Part shown: positions 34,149 to 45,264 of the stretch, one piece after another
Layout: each line of letters opens with the position of its first letter
Position numbering within the stretch: the first letter of the stretch is position 1
NCBI GenBank assembly: GCA_033239005.1
Contig: BSQZ01000001.1
Coordinates: 18,075,500-18,139,499, forward strand
DNA length: 64,000 bases
Direction: 5' to 3'
Source of the DNA: Lamellibrachia satsuma
Taxonomy: Eukaryota; Annelida; Polychaeta; Sabellida; Siboglinidae
Made by a program: the position numbers and the translations under genes
The notes under the pieces: model-generated
What the model saw: the letters and a program-made list of their open reading frames with translations, nothing else
Told to the model about the DNA's origin: nothing
Databases searched by the model: none

Positions 34149-37100
34149 CTGCAACCGAACGTTATTCACGAACGGAGCGCATCCGATGTAACATGCATCG
34201 ATATCGCAAGCATTAACACACTTTGTAGGACTTCAAATACTGAAGAAAAACTAAAAATCTCTGCAAAGATAAGGTTGTGGTAGTTAGAATATAATTAGTA
34301 AAATGTATTGTACCAACGTCTTTCGAAATGCAGCTGAGTGCGAAGGTTAAACACGCATTCATTCTTATGAACTCATTGCGTCATTAATGGGAACAAAACA
34401 TCCACAATTTCAAGGTTGTGTTTGTGACGACAGTACTAAACTAATTGATGTTTGAAACATACCATGATTGCACTTGCATACACAAGCAACTATGTACAAA
34501 GTAAGGTTAAGTTGTGTACAGCTTGTAACCTCTGTAAGACTGATGACATAATCACTGCGCCAATGCATCCTGTCACGGTAGGCAAAGATACACCGCAATA
34601 TCACATAGTCACTACATACCTGTGTATACGTGTAGTCTGCTTTCGGGGTGAGAGTAATTGTTGGTTTTTATAAGATGGCAAGGGTATATATATGATGGTT
34701 GGAAGGTATTTTGGACCTACCCCCCTAGACCGTCGACGGCAGACGGAGCGGCTGCAGATGACGACCGACCAGATGGACACGACCGACTCGATCAGGAGCA
34801 AAGCCACCAAGACGTAAGTCATTTTCTTAGAAAAGACGAAGAGGTCAAGGTCAAACGTCTAGCGTAGGCAGATTTAACTAAAATACCGAATACTACTACG
34901 AATACTCTAGGCAGAGTATTCGTATTTACGATTATGGCTTTAACGAAATAACTATTCAAACACTGAATACATACCAAATTACGTGATTCAAAGTGCTCAA
35001 CAATGGCTAATGGCTAACCAACATTTGCCAGTGGTTCGTCAATATTGGCTAAGACTCGTCACATTGGCTAGTGGCTTGTCAAGTTACCAACATTTTTTAA
35101 TATATCGCTAACAAGTTTAGTAGATTGCGAAGTATTACCGTATCATGTCGTTTCACTTCCAAATAACTAGCATAATTCTTCTTTAGAAAATCCAGTTGCA
35201 CATATCACTACTGTATGATTATTGTGATGTGTTTCGGGAATGTGTACATATTTAAGATATGCGTTCACTTGCGACGATCAGCTCACCTTGTGTTCAGCAT
35301 GTTGAGCGTTAAAAGCAGATGCGATGAAATCTGTAACGGCACAGACAGAAGAAACGATCGACAGCACCATGAAACTGATGATCTGCAAACATGAATAATC
35401 CACACAGTAAACGTTGAAAAGCTACAAGTGGCCTTAATATCCTGTCTACCAGTGTCAGCCCGTGTACTACATGTCAGCCCGTATACTGTATGTCAGCCCG
35501 TGTACTACATGTCAGCCCGTATAATACATGTCAGCCCGTGTACTACATGTCAGCCCGTATACTACATGTCAGCCCGTGTACTATATGTCAGCCCGTATAC
35601 TACATGTCAGCCCGTGTACTACATGTCAGCCCGTGTACTACATGTCAGCCCGTATACTATATGTCAGTCCGCATGCTACATGTCCGTTAAACTGATGTCA
35701 GATACTAATCTCAACATAGACAGTGTCTAGACATAGACAATGTGCGACTCAATTTAAGACATTACTTTATAAGTACTAACCGTCAAAAGGGCATACGTAC
35801 ATTTGAGACATACATATATCAAGACGATGCACAAGTATAGGTGAATCTATAGTTAAAAGTATACAGCACTCACCGGGCAAGAGGTCTTCGATTTACCAGC
35901 AGCAATACCGCATGATCCAGATGCTATGTACTAAATAATAACAATATATATATTAGCTGGGTAGAACAAAGTGCAAAGTAATAATTTGTAATGTTTTTTT
36001 TCTATCGGCACCCTTACTACTTTTATCATTACTCTATATGCCTCTCTTTCCATGCCAGCCCTTGTACCACATGCCGATGTGCGAGATGCCACTTCTCAGC
36101 TTTTAATTTAGAAGTAACCTTATTATTGCTCGATTTAGACTGTGCTCGATTTAGACGAGGATGCACTAGCTGGTATGAACAACAGAACTAATCTGCAATC
36201 GCTCTGTGAGACAACATGGTTCAGTCATGCGAACGCTCTGCATACATTCAAGTCTGCATTAACTGCTGTAGTCACCGCCCTTGAACATTTGGAAAAAGAT
36301 GGGACGGCAAAGCCAGGCGCTACTTGTCCATCAAATATTGACTTCATCATAACACTACTGGTCATTTAACATATCCCTGCTGTGCACACAGTGTAACCTC
36401 TGCCAAAGAGATAACCGACCCAGAAGCATTATTTGAAAGTGCTGTAGAGCTGGGGGGGGGGTTGAGATTGAGCCGAGCAAGCCGCGCAATGAAGGTAAAC
36501 ATAGGCACCATCCGTGAGAACGTGCCGGCTGATATAACTGACACCCCAGCCAATGTTGGATGGGGGTGTCACTTGCTGTAGGAAATGGACACACCTATAT
36601 TGGTAGCTCATAATAACTATGTGGCCAAATACCTCACACCAGGACAACTGTACGAGATGTTCCAGGACGACATGCCAGGTGATCTCTCTAAGCTGTACGA
36701 GGTGTCCCAGGACGACATGCTAGGTGATCTCTCTAAGCTGTACGAGGTGTTCCAGGACGACATGCCAGGTGCTCTGTCTAAGCTGTACGAGGTGTTCCAG
36801 GACGACATGCCAGATGATCTGTCTAAGCTGTACGAGGTGTCCCAGGACGACATACCAGATGCTCTGTCTAAGCTATACGAGGTGTCCCAGGACGACATGC
36901 CAGGTGATCTGTCTAAGCTGTACGAGGTGTTCCAGGTGCTCTGTCTAAGCTGTATGAGGTGTTCCAAGATTACATGCCAGGTGATCTGTCTAAGCTGTAC
37001 GAGGTGTTCCAGGACGACATACCAGGTGCTCTGTCTAAGCTGTACGAGGTGTCCCAGGACGACATGCTAGGTGATCTGTCTAAGCTGTACGAGGGGTCCC

Positions 37101-40100
37101 AGGACGACATGCCAGGTGCTCTGTCTAAGCTGTACGAGGTGTCCCAGGACGACATGCCAGGTGATCTGTCTAAGCTGTACGAGGTGTTCCAGGACGACAT
37201 GTCAGGTGCTCTGTCTAAGCTGTACGAGGTGTTACAAGACGACATGCCAGGTGATCTGTCTAAGCTGTACGAGGTGGTCCAGGACGACATGCAAGGTGAT
37301 CTGTCTAAGCTGTACGAGGTGTCCCAGGACAACATATCAGGTACTCTGTCTAAGCTGTACGAGGTGTCCCAGGATGACATGCCAGGTGCTATGTCTAAGC
37401 TGTACGAGGTGTCCCAGGACGACATACCAGGTGCTTTGTCTAAGCTGTACGAGGTGTCCCAGGACGACATACCAGGTGATCTGTCAAAGCTGTACGACGT
37501 GTCCCAGGACGACATGCCAGGTGCTCTGTCTAAGCTGTACGAGGTGTCCCAGGACGACATACCAGGTGCTCTGTCTAAGCTGTACGAGGTGTCCCAGGAC
37601 GACATACCAGGTGCTCTGTCTAAGCTGTACGAGGTGTTCCAGGACGACATGCCAGGTGATCTGTCTAAGCTGTACGAGGTGTCCCAGGACGACATGCCAG
37701 GTGATCTGTCTAAGCTGTATGAGATGTTCCAGGACGACATACCAGGTGCTCTGTCTAAGTTGTACGAGGTGTCCCAGGACGACATGCCAGGAGATATGCA
37801 TCAGCAATAAAATGTAGTGGGTCGCTGGAAAGCAAGATGGGAGATGGAGGAAGTGGAAGAGAGGCCCAACACACTCGATACCACGAAACAGTATAAATCA
37901 ACCATGTCATGTTCCCTAACATGTATACAACAGTCATGATACTACTAATGAAAAATGTCTCGATTGCCACAGCAGAGCGGTCATTCAGTGCAATGCGACG
38001 CCTCAAGAACTCTCCGTTAAATGCATGACGACATCTGAGCGCTTGTCGGGATTGGCTCTTAAGCATGTCCACAAGGACAAGACGTTGGATGCAGAACGCA
38101 TCATCCTCCAGTTCAGTCGTTTGGCGCTAACAATTCGCCCAAATGAAGGGGAATGTTGTAACTGAACCATTTCTGTAGATAAGATACACTCGTAAACACC
38201 TATTACTGTAGCACTATCATTGCCTACATGTCTTCTTGGCTTATGATTAAATGGCTGTTATTTTTGTAAAGGGATTGCATTTGTTTATTAACATACCTAT
38301 CAAGATTGATTCTTAAAACATATGGTCATCATAGTACACGTTTCCCTATTATTGTGAATGATAATGTAGTACATGCACATGTATTGTGACAATGCTTCAC
38401 TAGCTGTTATAATTCTTTGCGCTATCTGGATAGACTTTGCAAAGTCCGGGTGTTCAAATTCGTGGGCAGAGGTGCAGGCAGATGATTTTCATTTCGTGTG
38501 TAGGGGGTGTATGACAGTGAAATGTCTGCAGGAGCAGGTAAATGAGTTAAGACATATGAACTTGATGATGACAGGGCAGGTTGAGAAAGAAGAGAGCAGG
38601 GGTGGTGAGAATGATGAGAGCAGAGATGATGAGACCGAGGAGAGCAGAGGCGGTGAGAACGAGGAGAGCAGAGGTAGTGAAAACGAGGAGAGCAGAGATG
38701 GTGAGAACAAGGAGAGCAGTGGCAATGTGAGAGAGTAAGCTGGTAAGAAAAGAAAGATGGAAAAAGGAAGAATGTGGAACAAAAGGAAGATAAACGAACG
38801 AGTGAAGAGGGATTGTCAGGTGGAAGGATGGTCGAGGATAATAAGAGCAGAGAAAAGAAGAAGACTGTGGATCAGAAGAAGAAAGATGACAGGAGGCAGA
38901 GTGTGCAACAAAAGAAAGGTAAGCGGGTGAGTGGAGAGGGATTGCCAGGTGGTAAGACAGTAAAGGTTGATGATAGAAGAGAAAGGGGGCATAGTGTGCG
39001 ACAGGAAAGGAGCTTTGCTGATGTAGTATCACAGGGGAAGGTGAGGAAAGGCCGGGTATTTATGGGGGATTCCATCAATAGGAAAGTGGATAAAATTGTA
39101 AACAGAGGAGATGATAAAACAGTATGCCTACCTGGGACAAAATTAGAGGATATAGCAGCGAAGGCAGGACAAGTCATGAGTGGTGGCACGGGAGGTGCTG
39201 TTCTCCTGCATGTGAGAACGAACAATGCAGAGAAGGAGGGAACGTCAGCCATCGTTGGTAAGTACAGGAGGTTGATCAAGACACTTAAAGAGGCACGAGT
39301 TGAACAGATTGTATTGTTGGGGATATTACCAATAATGGGAGGCAGGAGTGAGGAATATAAGAACTGTAGGAGGATGGCGATCAACACACAAGTACAGAAG
39401 GTATATATGGAGGAGGGAGTAGGCATCGTAGACATGTGGTTAAACTTTGTGAGAAGATATGACTTTTTCATCATGAGAGATGGACTTCATCTGACAGGGT
39501 AGGGTGCTGCAGTTCTTGGGTGTGAGTTTGTCAGAGTTGTCGACGAGGGCACAGGTACCAAAAATTATTTAAACTAGATGCGCAGAGGGAACTGACAGAG
39601 AAAACTCAAAGGAGTACTACTACAAATACACATCCAAAGAAATGTTCACGAATAATTTCAGACAATGAACTTAAACGTGTATGCTTAAATGCCAGGAGCA
39701 TAGTAAATAAAGAAGTGAGTTAGACATTATGGTAGCAGATATTGATCCTCATGTAATAGGCATCACAGAATCATGGGCAAATAATGATATAGTAGATGCT
39801 GAATTAGCACTGACAGGCTATGTAATGTTTAGGAAGGATAGCCGAGAAAGAAGGGGAGGTGGAGTAATTTTATATATTAAAGAATCTATCCAAGCATATG
39901 AAATAACACTGTGGTGAAGCAATTTGGTGTCTTGTTAGTTACCAGGAACTCAACATTAACAATAGGAGTAGTTTATCGTAGTCCTAACATAGGACAAGAG
40001 GAAGATGTAAAATTACAAAAGGCGATGAGGGAGGTGAGCAAGGGGGAAGGTGCTATAATGGGTGATTTTAAACATGGCCACATACTTCGAAAAAAAATTG

Positions 40101-41296
40101 GCAGGTAATATAAAAAATGAGAGCAAGAGTTTCTATGCTTAAGCAGAAAGTTCGAGATAAGGTCGGACCACTGGAAAACAACAGTGGAAACATAATTTCA
40201 GACGGGTTTCAAATGGCAGAGGTCCTGAATGAGTATTTCAGCTCAGGTTTTACCACAGACGATATCAGCTCACTTCCAGTTCCATTTACTAAATTTGAAG
40301 GCAATAAATCATTTGTAACTCTTGAAATGTTAGCAAAGAAAATTAAGAAGATGAAAGATAATAAATCACCTGGAATTGATGGGATACCACCAAAACTGCT
40401 TAAGGAAATTGTTGAGCAAATTAGTACACCACTTGCAAAAGTGTTTAACTTGTCACTAGAAGAAGGAATAGTTCCTTCAGAATGGAAAGAGGCAAACATT
40501 ACGCCGCTGATTAAGAAGGGATCGAGGAACAAGCCAGAAAATTACAGACCAGTGAGTTTAACATCAGTAGTATGCAAATTACTCGAAACATTAATTAGAG
40601 ACCACATGGTGGAATTCCTTGTAAAACATAAATTAATAAATACATATCAACATGGGTTCCTAAAAGCCGTGGCCTAGTGGTTAAGGTGTTGGACTCTAAA
40701 TTCGAGGGTTGTGAGTTCAAGACCCACACTGGGCACGGTTCGTTTTCGAAGCTTAGGCAATTTCGTTTACCCTACTTTGCCTCAGTCCATTCAGCTGCAA
40801 ATGAGTACAAACACTGTTTGGAAGGTACCTGCGATGGACTAGTGTCCCGTCCAGGAGAGTCAGTATAACTGCACTCTAAGTTGCTTCTAACCACAGAAAC
40901 CAGGTTTAAGCACTGGCCATATAAGCCTTCATGGCTTCCTAAGGCGTAATGCCTGGGGGATGACTTTACCTTACCTTTACATGGTGGAATTCCTTGTAAA
41001 ACATAAATTAATAAATACATATCAACATGGGTTCCTAAAAGCAAGGTCATGTCTAACCAAACTCTTATGTTTTTTGGAAGAAATTACAAAGTGGGTAGAT
41101 GACGGGTCACCAGTGGATATTGTCTACTTAGATTTTCAGAAAGCTTTCGATAAAGTGCCACATCAAAGATTGTTACATAAACTAAAAGCCCATTGGCTTA
41201 CACACAGAAGACAGAGAGTAATAGTAGATGTTGAGATATCAAACTGGAAATCTGTTCTGAGTGGGGTACCACAGGTATCAGTATTAGGCCCTATAC

Positions 41297-41379
<83 letters not shown>

Positions 41380-41564
41380 CACATACACATGCACATGCAC
41401 ATGCACATGCACATGCACATGCACATGCACATGCACATGCACATGCACATGCACATGCACATGCACATGCACATGCACATGCACATGCACATGCACATGC
41501 ACATGCACATGCACATGCACATGCACATGCACATGCACATACACATGCACATACACATACACAT

Positions 41565-41634
<70 letters not shown>

Positions 41635-44600
41635 TATTTGGAAGATGACATATATAGCAAAGTACTGAAATTTGCAGATTACACAAAAGTATTCAGAAAG
41701 GTTACTAATGTTACAGATAAACAAAGTTTACAGGATGATCTAGATAAAATAGTTAAATGGTCAGAAAAATGGCAAAAGTTATTCAATTTTGGGAAGAGTA
41801 AATTAATAAATAATTGAGAAACAATGGCAAGACTTTGAGGATGCATACAAAGAAACAGCTCAAGAAGTACTGGGGTACAAAAAGAAAGGGCAAAAACCAT
41901 GGATCAGCAAGGAGTCGTGGAAGTTAGTAGAAGAGAGAAAACGACTGAAGAACAACATCGAGCAGACAAAGTCAGACAGAATTAAGCATAATTATATGGA
42001 TAAATATAGGTGTAAAGACAAAGAAGTGAAGAAGAGCATGGGACTAGACAAGAGGAAGTGGGTTGACCACCTTGCCATGGAAGCAGAGGAAGCAGCAAAT
42101 AATGGAAAAATGAAAGAAGTGTATGCTATTACAAAAACCCTGAGTAATGACAAACGTAAGACAACAAATGCAGTGAAAGACAAAGGTGGAAACTTAATAA
42201 CGGAAGGATTGGCCAGAAGGGAGCGATGGAAAGAACACTTTGAGGAAATCCTTAATAGACCTATACCTGATGACCCTGTAACAGATGTGGAGATAGATCC
42301 GATCATAAACGAAATCAGCACTGACCCAATAACAAAGGCAGAAATTAGAACAGCGCTGAGGAAGATGAAAAACGGGAAAGCAGGGGGCAAGGACGAAATT
42401 ACAGCAGAATTATTAAAAGCAGACATGAATACAACAGAGAAATGGCTTGTTAAATTATTCAGAACATTTTGGGAACAAGAGAAAGTGCCGAAAACATGGA
42501 AGCAGGGACTGATAGTTAAAATACCGAAGAAAGGTGACCTGACAGAGTGTGGGAATTGGAGAGGAATTACTTTGACATCTGTTCCTAGTAAAGTATTCGG
42601 AAGAGTACTCATTGACAGAATAAGAGATGGAATTAACAGCAAATTGAGATACGAACAAGCAGGTTTCAGAAGTGGGAGAGGCACAGTAGAGCAGATATTT
42701 ATTTTACGAAATATTATAGAACAGGTAGTGGAATGGCAGGCAACTCTATACATCACGTTTGTGGATTTTGAAAAAGCATTTGACTCAGTGCACCGAGAGA
42801 GTCTATGGAAAATTATGGAGAGCTATGGAATTCCATGCAAGATAATCAACATGGTACAGATGTTGTACGAAGATAGTGAATGTACAGTGTTAGACGAAGG
42901 TGAGGAATCTGAGTGGTTCAAGGTCAAAACTGGAGTTAAACAAGGAGATGTAATGTCTGGATTTATCTTCTTGATAGTAGTCGACTTTGCCGACGACATA
43001 GCACTCATGTCATCATGCTACACACACATGCAAACAAAGACAAGACAACTGAATCAATTTGCAGCAAGGACAGGACTAAGAATAAATAAAAAGAAAACTC
43101 AAATATTGAGGATAAACAGCAAGTGCGAAAACAGAATACTAATCGATGATCAAGAGCTAAAAGAAGTGGACAAATATAACTACCTTGGTGCGAACGTTAG
43201 TAAGCAAGGAGGAGGCGGCGATGACATTGTTAACAGAATTTGTAAAGCGAAGGTATCCTTCATGAAACTAAAGCAGATATGGAATTCAAATATATACACA
43301 TTGAGATCGAAATTGAGGCTTTTTAACACACTTGTTAAACCAGTGTTGTTGTATGGAAGTGAAACATGGAAAATTAACGAAGGAGACAACAGAAAGTTAG
43401 ATACATTTTTTTTCAAGTGTTTAAGACAAATCCTACAAATTCGATGGTCATACGTTGTATCAAATCGAGATATTCTGGCAAAAACAAAATTAAAGACAAT
43501 CAGCACTGAGGTCAAAATAAAAAGTTGGAAGTGAGTAGGACATATCCTACGAATGGAGAAAAACAGCAACTGTGAGACTGCACTGACCTGGACGCCTGAA
43601 GGTAAAAGAAAGGTTGGACGACCAAAGACAACGTGGCGATCGACTATTGAGGGTGAAAGACGTATACTGGGGTGGAATAGCTGGAGCGAAGCCAGACGTG
43701 TAGCAGCTGATAGAACAAGATGGAGGAGATTCACTTCGGCCTTATGGGCCACTGGGCCCGAAGAGGATAGGTAGGTAGGTAGAAAATTAATAAACATAGG
43801 ACATGGAAACATGGACGAAGAATATAAAATTGAGGATGCTGTACTAGGTAGAACCACGCAAGAAAAGTGCTGACATGAAAGTTTCAGAGCAATGTGGGAT
43901 TGCTGCTTCTAAAGGAAATCAACCACCCACCCATCCATACCGTATTACAATTACAATATTAATACACTACCGGTGTGAGGCTGTTTTCCCCGATCTCCTC
44001 CACATTAATCCAACGTTCTGATAGAGGCTGCAGGTGGAGCATAATCTGTGATCTCGCTCGCTATATCAAAACCCAGAATGAAGACACTTCTCGCTACCAT
44101 GCAGTATCACCCATCCCTTATAATGTACACGAAACTGCATTTATTTGTGCTTTCTCTGTAAAATACGAATTCAACTAAATGATTATTGCATTCTCGCGTC
44201 GTTTTGATTGTAAATAGCAGCAGTTTTATAATTAGTAAGGATGGCGGGTCGTTATGAAGACAGTCGTGCGTGTGTGTCCACGTGTGTGTGTGTGTGTGTG
44301 TGTGTGTACGTGCGTGCGTGCGTGCGTGCGTATGTACGTATGTGCGTGTTCTGGCGTGTGTGCTCGCGCGTGTGCGTGCATGCATGCGTGCGTGTTTGTG
44401 TGTGCATGTTACCGTACGCGAATGATTACTCACAACAATGCCGACAAGGAGATAGCCCACTGCTCTGGATATGGCGTCACTGACCATCTGCTCAGTCGCG
44501 AGAACGATCACGATAACCAACAACGTGACGGCGCCCACGCCTATCTGTATCGCACCGAGGATGAAGGACGATTTGCTCGCGTAGTTCGAGTAAAATCCGG

Positions 44601-44658
44601 GCGGATCGGGAGTGGGTGCGACGACTACATTTGGCTTTGTCTTCACGGCTGTTGCCAT
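33942..44658 (-). CDS. MS4A/CD20-like four-pass membrane protein (gene A), five exons, complete
   Basis: Minus-strand exons 44658-44434, 35930-35874, 35382-35287, 34825-34721 and 34148-33942 give 229 residues; every junction is phase 0 with GT-AG borders. The N-tail ([13 protein letters not shown]) is followed by TM1 ([20 protein letters not shown]), TM2 spanning the first junction ([21 protein letters not shown]), TM3 ([18 protein letters not shown]) and TM4 ([19 protein letters not shown]), then a Pro/Gln/Cys-rich cytoplasmic tail. The S-G-x-x-(G/S)-I-A-A block at the end of TM2, the intracellular K-T-x-C loop and the E-x-x-x-S in TM4 are MS4A/CD20-like family hallmarks. Family members modulate receptor signalling or trafficking at membranes; ligand unknown. 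Length suits the family. Intron 1 (8.5 kb) is full of mobile elements, all shown separately. Confidence 0.85.
34721..34825 (-). CDS. MS4A-like gene A exon 4 (TM4)
   Basis: 105 bp between TTTTCTAAG and GGG|GTAGGT. Encodes [20 protein letters not shown] and a basic end (CRRRSRG) that marks the cytosolic side. Confidence 0.8.
35287..35382 (-). CDS. MS4A-like gene A exon 3 (TM3)
   Basis: 96 bp between CATGTTTGCAG and AAG|GTGAGC. Encodes a hydrophobic helix beginning [12 protein letters not shown] and a short polar loop ending NAQHAEHK. The loop before TM4 is short compared with the long extracellular loop of vertebrate CD20. Confidence 0.82.
35453..35690. repeat. 19-bp minisatellite, about 12 copies, in MS4A-like intron 2-3
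   Basis: The unit is TCAGCCCGTGTACTACATG with CCCGTATAC variants. Lies between exons 3 and 2 of gene A. Plus-strand frames are artefacts. Confidence 0.93.
35874..35930 (-). CDS. MS4A-like gene A exon 2 (end of TM2, intracellular loop)
   Basis: 57 bp between TTATTATTTAG and GTGAGT. Encodes [19 protein letters not shown]. The small exon is recognised only from family conservation and exact phase. Confidence 0.82.
36130..38163 (+). pseudogene. hAT-family (ZMYM1-like) transposase relic swollen by a minisatellite
   Basis: In order: [20 protein letters not shown] (catalytic-region W), [17 protein letters not shown], then [13 protein letters not shown] and [18 protein letters not shown], then [19 protein letters not shown], which enters a 45-bp tandem array, then [20 protein letters not shown], and finally the hAT C-terminal dimerisation block [20 protein letters not shown] with [12 protein letters not shown] and [12 protein letters not shown]. 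Several frameshifts and stops disrupt it. It lies in intron 1 of the minus-strand MS4A-like gene. No terminal inverted repeats identified. Confidence 0.8.
36652..37796 (+). repeat. 45-bp minisatellite born inside a transposase coding sequence, ~25 copies
   Basis: The unit encodes [15 protein letters not shown] (15 residues) with D/A, M/I and S/F variants that mostly preserve the protein. It is flanked on both sides by the same transposase's sequence, and the flanking [12 protein letters not shown] is the parental copy. One 13-bp deletion near 36936 shifts frame; the second part (36959-37810) is open for 283 codons. Because 45 is a multiple of three, the minus strand and a second + frame are also open. 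Confidence 0.93.
38373..39574 (+). pseudogene. CR1-like ORF1 with SGNH/esterase-like domain
   Basis: A Cys-containing segment ([20 protein letters not shown]), likely a PHD/zinc-knuckle relic, is followed by Glu/Ser-rich GENEESRG repeats and a frame break near 38737. The second part (38774-39502) has the esterase motifs [11 protein letters not shown] (GDS), [26 protein letters not shown] and RDGLHLTG (D/H dyad), then a stop followed by [10 protein letters not shown] in frame. ORF1 esterases occur in many CR1 elements. Confidence 0.8.
39660..40105 (+). pseudogene. CR1-like endonuclease, truncated
   Basis: Fragments [13 protein letters not shown], then after a frameshift [16 protein letters not shown] (catalytic E), [20 protein letters not shown] and GVVYRSPN, with GDFK where GDFN is expected. 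The C-terminal half of the domain, with the SDH motif, is deleted before the RT begins. Confidence 0.8.
40109..40666 (+). pseudogene. CR1-like reverse transcriptase, 5' part
   Basis: RT fingers: [62 protein letters not shown] and [13 protein letters not shown]. It is interrupted at HGFLKA by a SINE; the interrupted stretch is repeated after the insertion. Confidence 0.88.
40667..40980 (+). mobile_element. tRNA-headed SINE, intact, with ~61-bp direct flanking duplication
   Basis: Begins GCCGTGGCCTAGTGGTTAAG (A box) with GAGTTCAAGACCC (B box), followed by a conserved central block (TTGCCTCAGTCCATTCAGCT, AAATGAGTAC) and a TTACC-rich 3' tail (TTTACCTTACCTTTAC). The host CR1 sequence at 40606-40666 is repeated at 40981-41041, far longer than the usual 7-20 bp SINE target duplication. 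Related to the relic at 3575-3778. Confidence 0.88.
41042..41810 (+). pseudogene. CR1-like reverse transcriptase, central part, split by microsatellite
   Basis: RT palm: [38 protein letters not shown], then the expanded repeat, then [20 protein letters not shown]. The catalytic F-A-D-D has become F-A-D-Y, so the enzyme is dead. The frame stays open right through the repeat. It ends at [10 protein letters not shown] where the second LINE is inserted. Confidence 0.88.
41306..41630. repeat. (TA)n-(CATATA)n-(CATGCA)n-(TA)n compound microsatellite inside the RT gene
   Basis: Symmetric arrangement: TA dinucleotides outside, CATATA/CACATA in the transition and a homogeneous CATGCA/GCACAT core of about 27 hexamers. 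It occupies the point between LIYI and the expected N-D-L of CR1 RT, where a natural ATATAT(A)AAT run would exist. Confidence 0.95.
41811..43783 (+). mobile_element. RTE-like LINE, 5'-truncated, nested in the CR1-like element
   Basis: AAATTAATAAA at 41800-41810 and at 43784-43794 is an 11-bp target duplication; the host CR1 reading (GKSKLIN, then [12 protein letters not shown]) resumes immediately after it. The element lacks its endonuclease (5' truncation, usual for LINEs) and ends in a (TAGG)n tail. It is related to the element at 29624-32769 but clearly a different family member. Confidence 0.9.
41996..43774 (+). pseudogene. RTE-like reverse transcriptase of the nested LINE
   Basis: RT blocks [90 protein letters not shown] and [11 protein letters not shown] (catalytic residues intact). 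About 30 codons between the F-L-I-V-V strand and DFADD are missing in frame. A TGA at 43532-43534 replaces a Trp in WK(W)VGHILRME; the same frame then continues to [16 protein letters not shown] and [14 protein letters not shown] pseudogene. Confidence 0.88.
43795..43925 (+). pseudogene. CR1-like reverse transcriptase, 3' remnant
   Basis: [20 protein letters not shown] aligns with TGHGNFGVNYKIGDSIIGTT of the CR1 fragment at 24.5-24.9 kb. Stops follow, and homology fades by 43925. Confidence 0.8.
43926..44433. other. Intron 1 start of MS4A-like gene A; GT/GTGC repeat
   Basis: A GT dinucleotide and GTGC tetranucleotide tract lies at 44275-44405, just inside intron 1. No other feature seen. Confidence 0.6.
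44434..44658 (-). CDS. MS4A-like gene A exon 1 (N-tail, TM1, start of TM2)
   Basis: Starts at ATGGCAACAGCC; the donor is GTT|GTGAGT. 75 codons. The start is fixed by conservation with the paralogous exon at 60177-59968: both begin MATA and share PxVVVAxTPxPPGF. Cytosolic proline-rich N-tail, then one full hydrophobic span. Confidence 0.88.
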
Positions 44659-44735
44659 GTTTTTCGCTCTGTTTTGCCGAGAGCCCCTGTGTACCTACAC
44701 GCCGATCGACCTACTTCAACTAGGAACAGTCGCAG
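44659..44735 (-). promoter_or_regulatory. Conserved 5' leader of MS4A-like gene A
   Basis: Upstream of the ATG, the minus strand shares ACTGTTCCTAGTTGA, GTCG-TCGGC, TGTA-G-ACAC and GGGGCTC blocks with the leader at 60178-60250. Conservation outside the coding sequence suggests a recent duplication that carried promoter or 5' UTR along. No TATA box is evident. Confidence 0.6.
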
Positions 44736-45264
44736 TAACTCCAGCGAGTGACATAAATATTGCCGCTGTCACACCAGCTGGTTAACAATGCCGAGTCGGC
44801 GATCGACCAGTTTAGTTCAGAGTCAGGTCAATGTACTTCGACACAAATAGACCGAATGATTTGCAGTTATAGGGAGCAAATGAGGTGTGTTGACGGAGCC
44901 ACCCGGACACCATGTCGATATATACGTACCGTGCGTCTCAGCCCCGTTCCGCGTCAGTTGGTCACTTGCCTGACACGTGCGCTGAAGAAACACGAACTAA
45001 GCATATCAAGCAACAACCGTGAAAATGTTTATAACGTTAGTAGATAACAAAGTTATGATTAAAAGAAAATAGTTTCTTTGTAAATGTGAAACAACAGTTC
45101 CAAGCACCAAACGGCTTAGAATCCAACACACTGTTTATCACGCTGCCTCTTGAATGTAATGATTGAAATGATTCTGGTACTTCAGTTCAGTTTTATCACA
45201 TGGGATATTAGTTAATTACCAGTACTAGATGCTAAATTTCAGAATGTTAAATAAGACAATTTAG
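44736..45264. other. Upstream region of MS4A-like gene A; no other gene
   Basis: Likely promoter territory; I see no clear element other than the conserved leader. Confidence 0.35.

Larger units (their letters stand above)
38373..43925 (+). mobile_element. CR1-like LINE, decayed, with two nested insertions
   Basis: The order is ORF1 with an esterase-like domain, AP-endonuclease and reverse transcriptase, as in CR1-clade elements. It is split by a SINE (40667-40980), a (TA)n/(CATGCA)n expansion (41306-41630) and an RTE-like LINE (41811-43783). Part of the endonuclease is deleted at about 40080-40110. After removing the insertions about 2.9 kb remain. The 3' end is lost near 43925. It lies in intron 1 of the MS4A-like gene in antisense orientation to it. 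Confidence 0.85.

Noticed and set aside
34740..34814. Plus-strand frame [20 protein letters not shown] before a GTAAGT, resembling a SNARE-like coiled coil exon
   Set aside because: It is the antisense reading of the MS4A-like TM4 exon, which fits family, phase and strand with four other exons.
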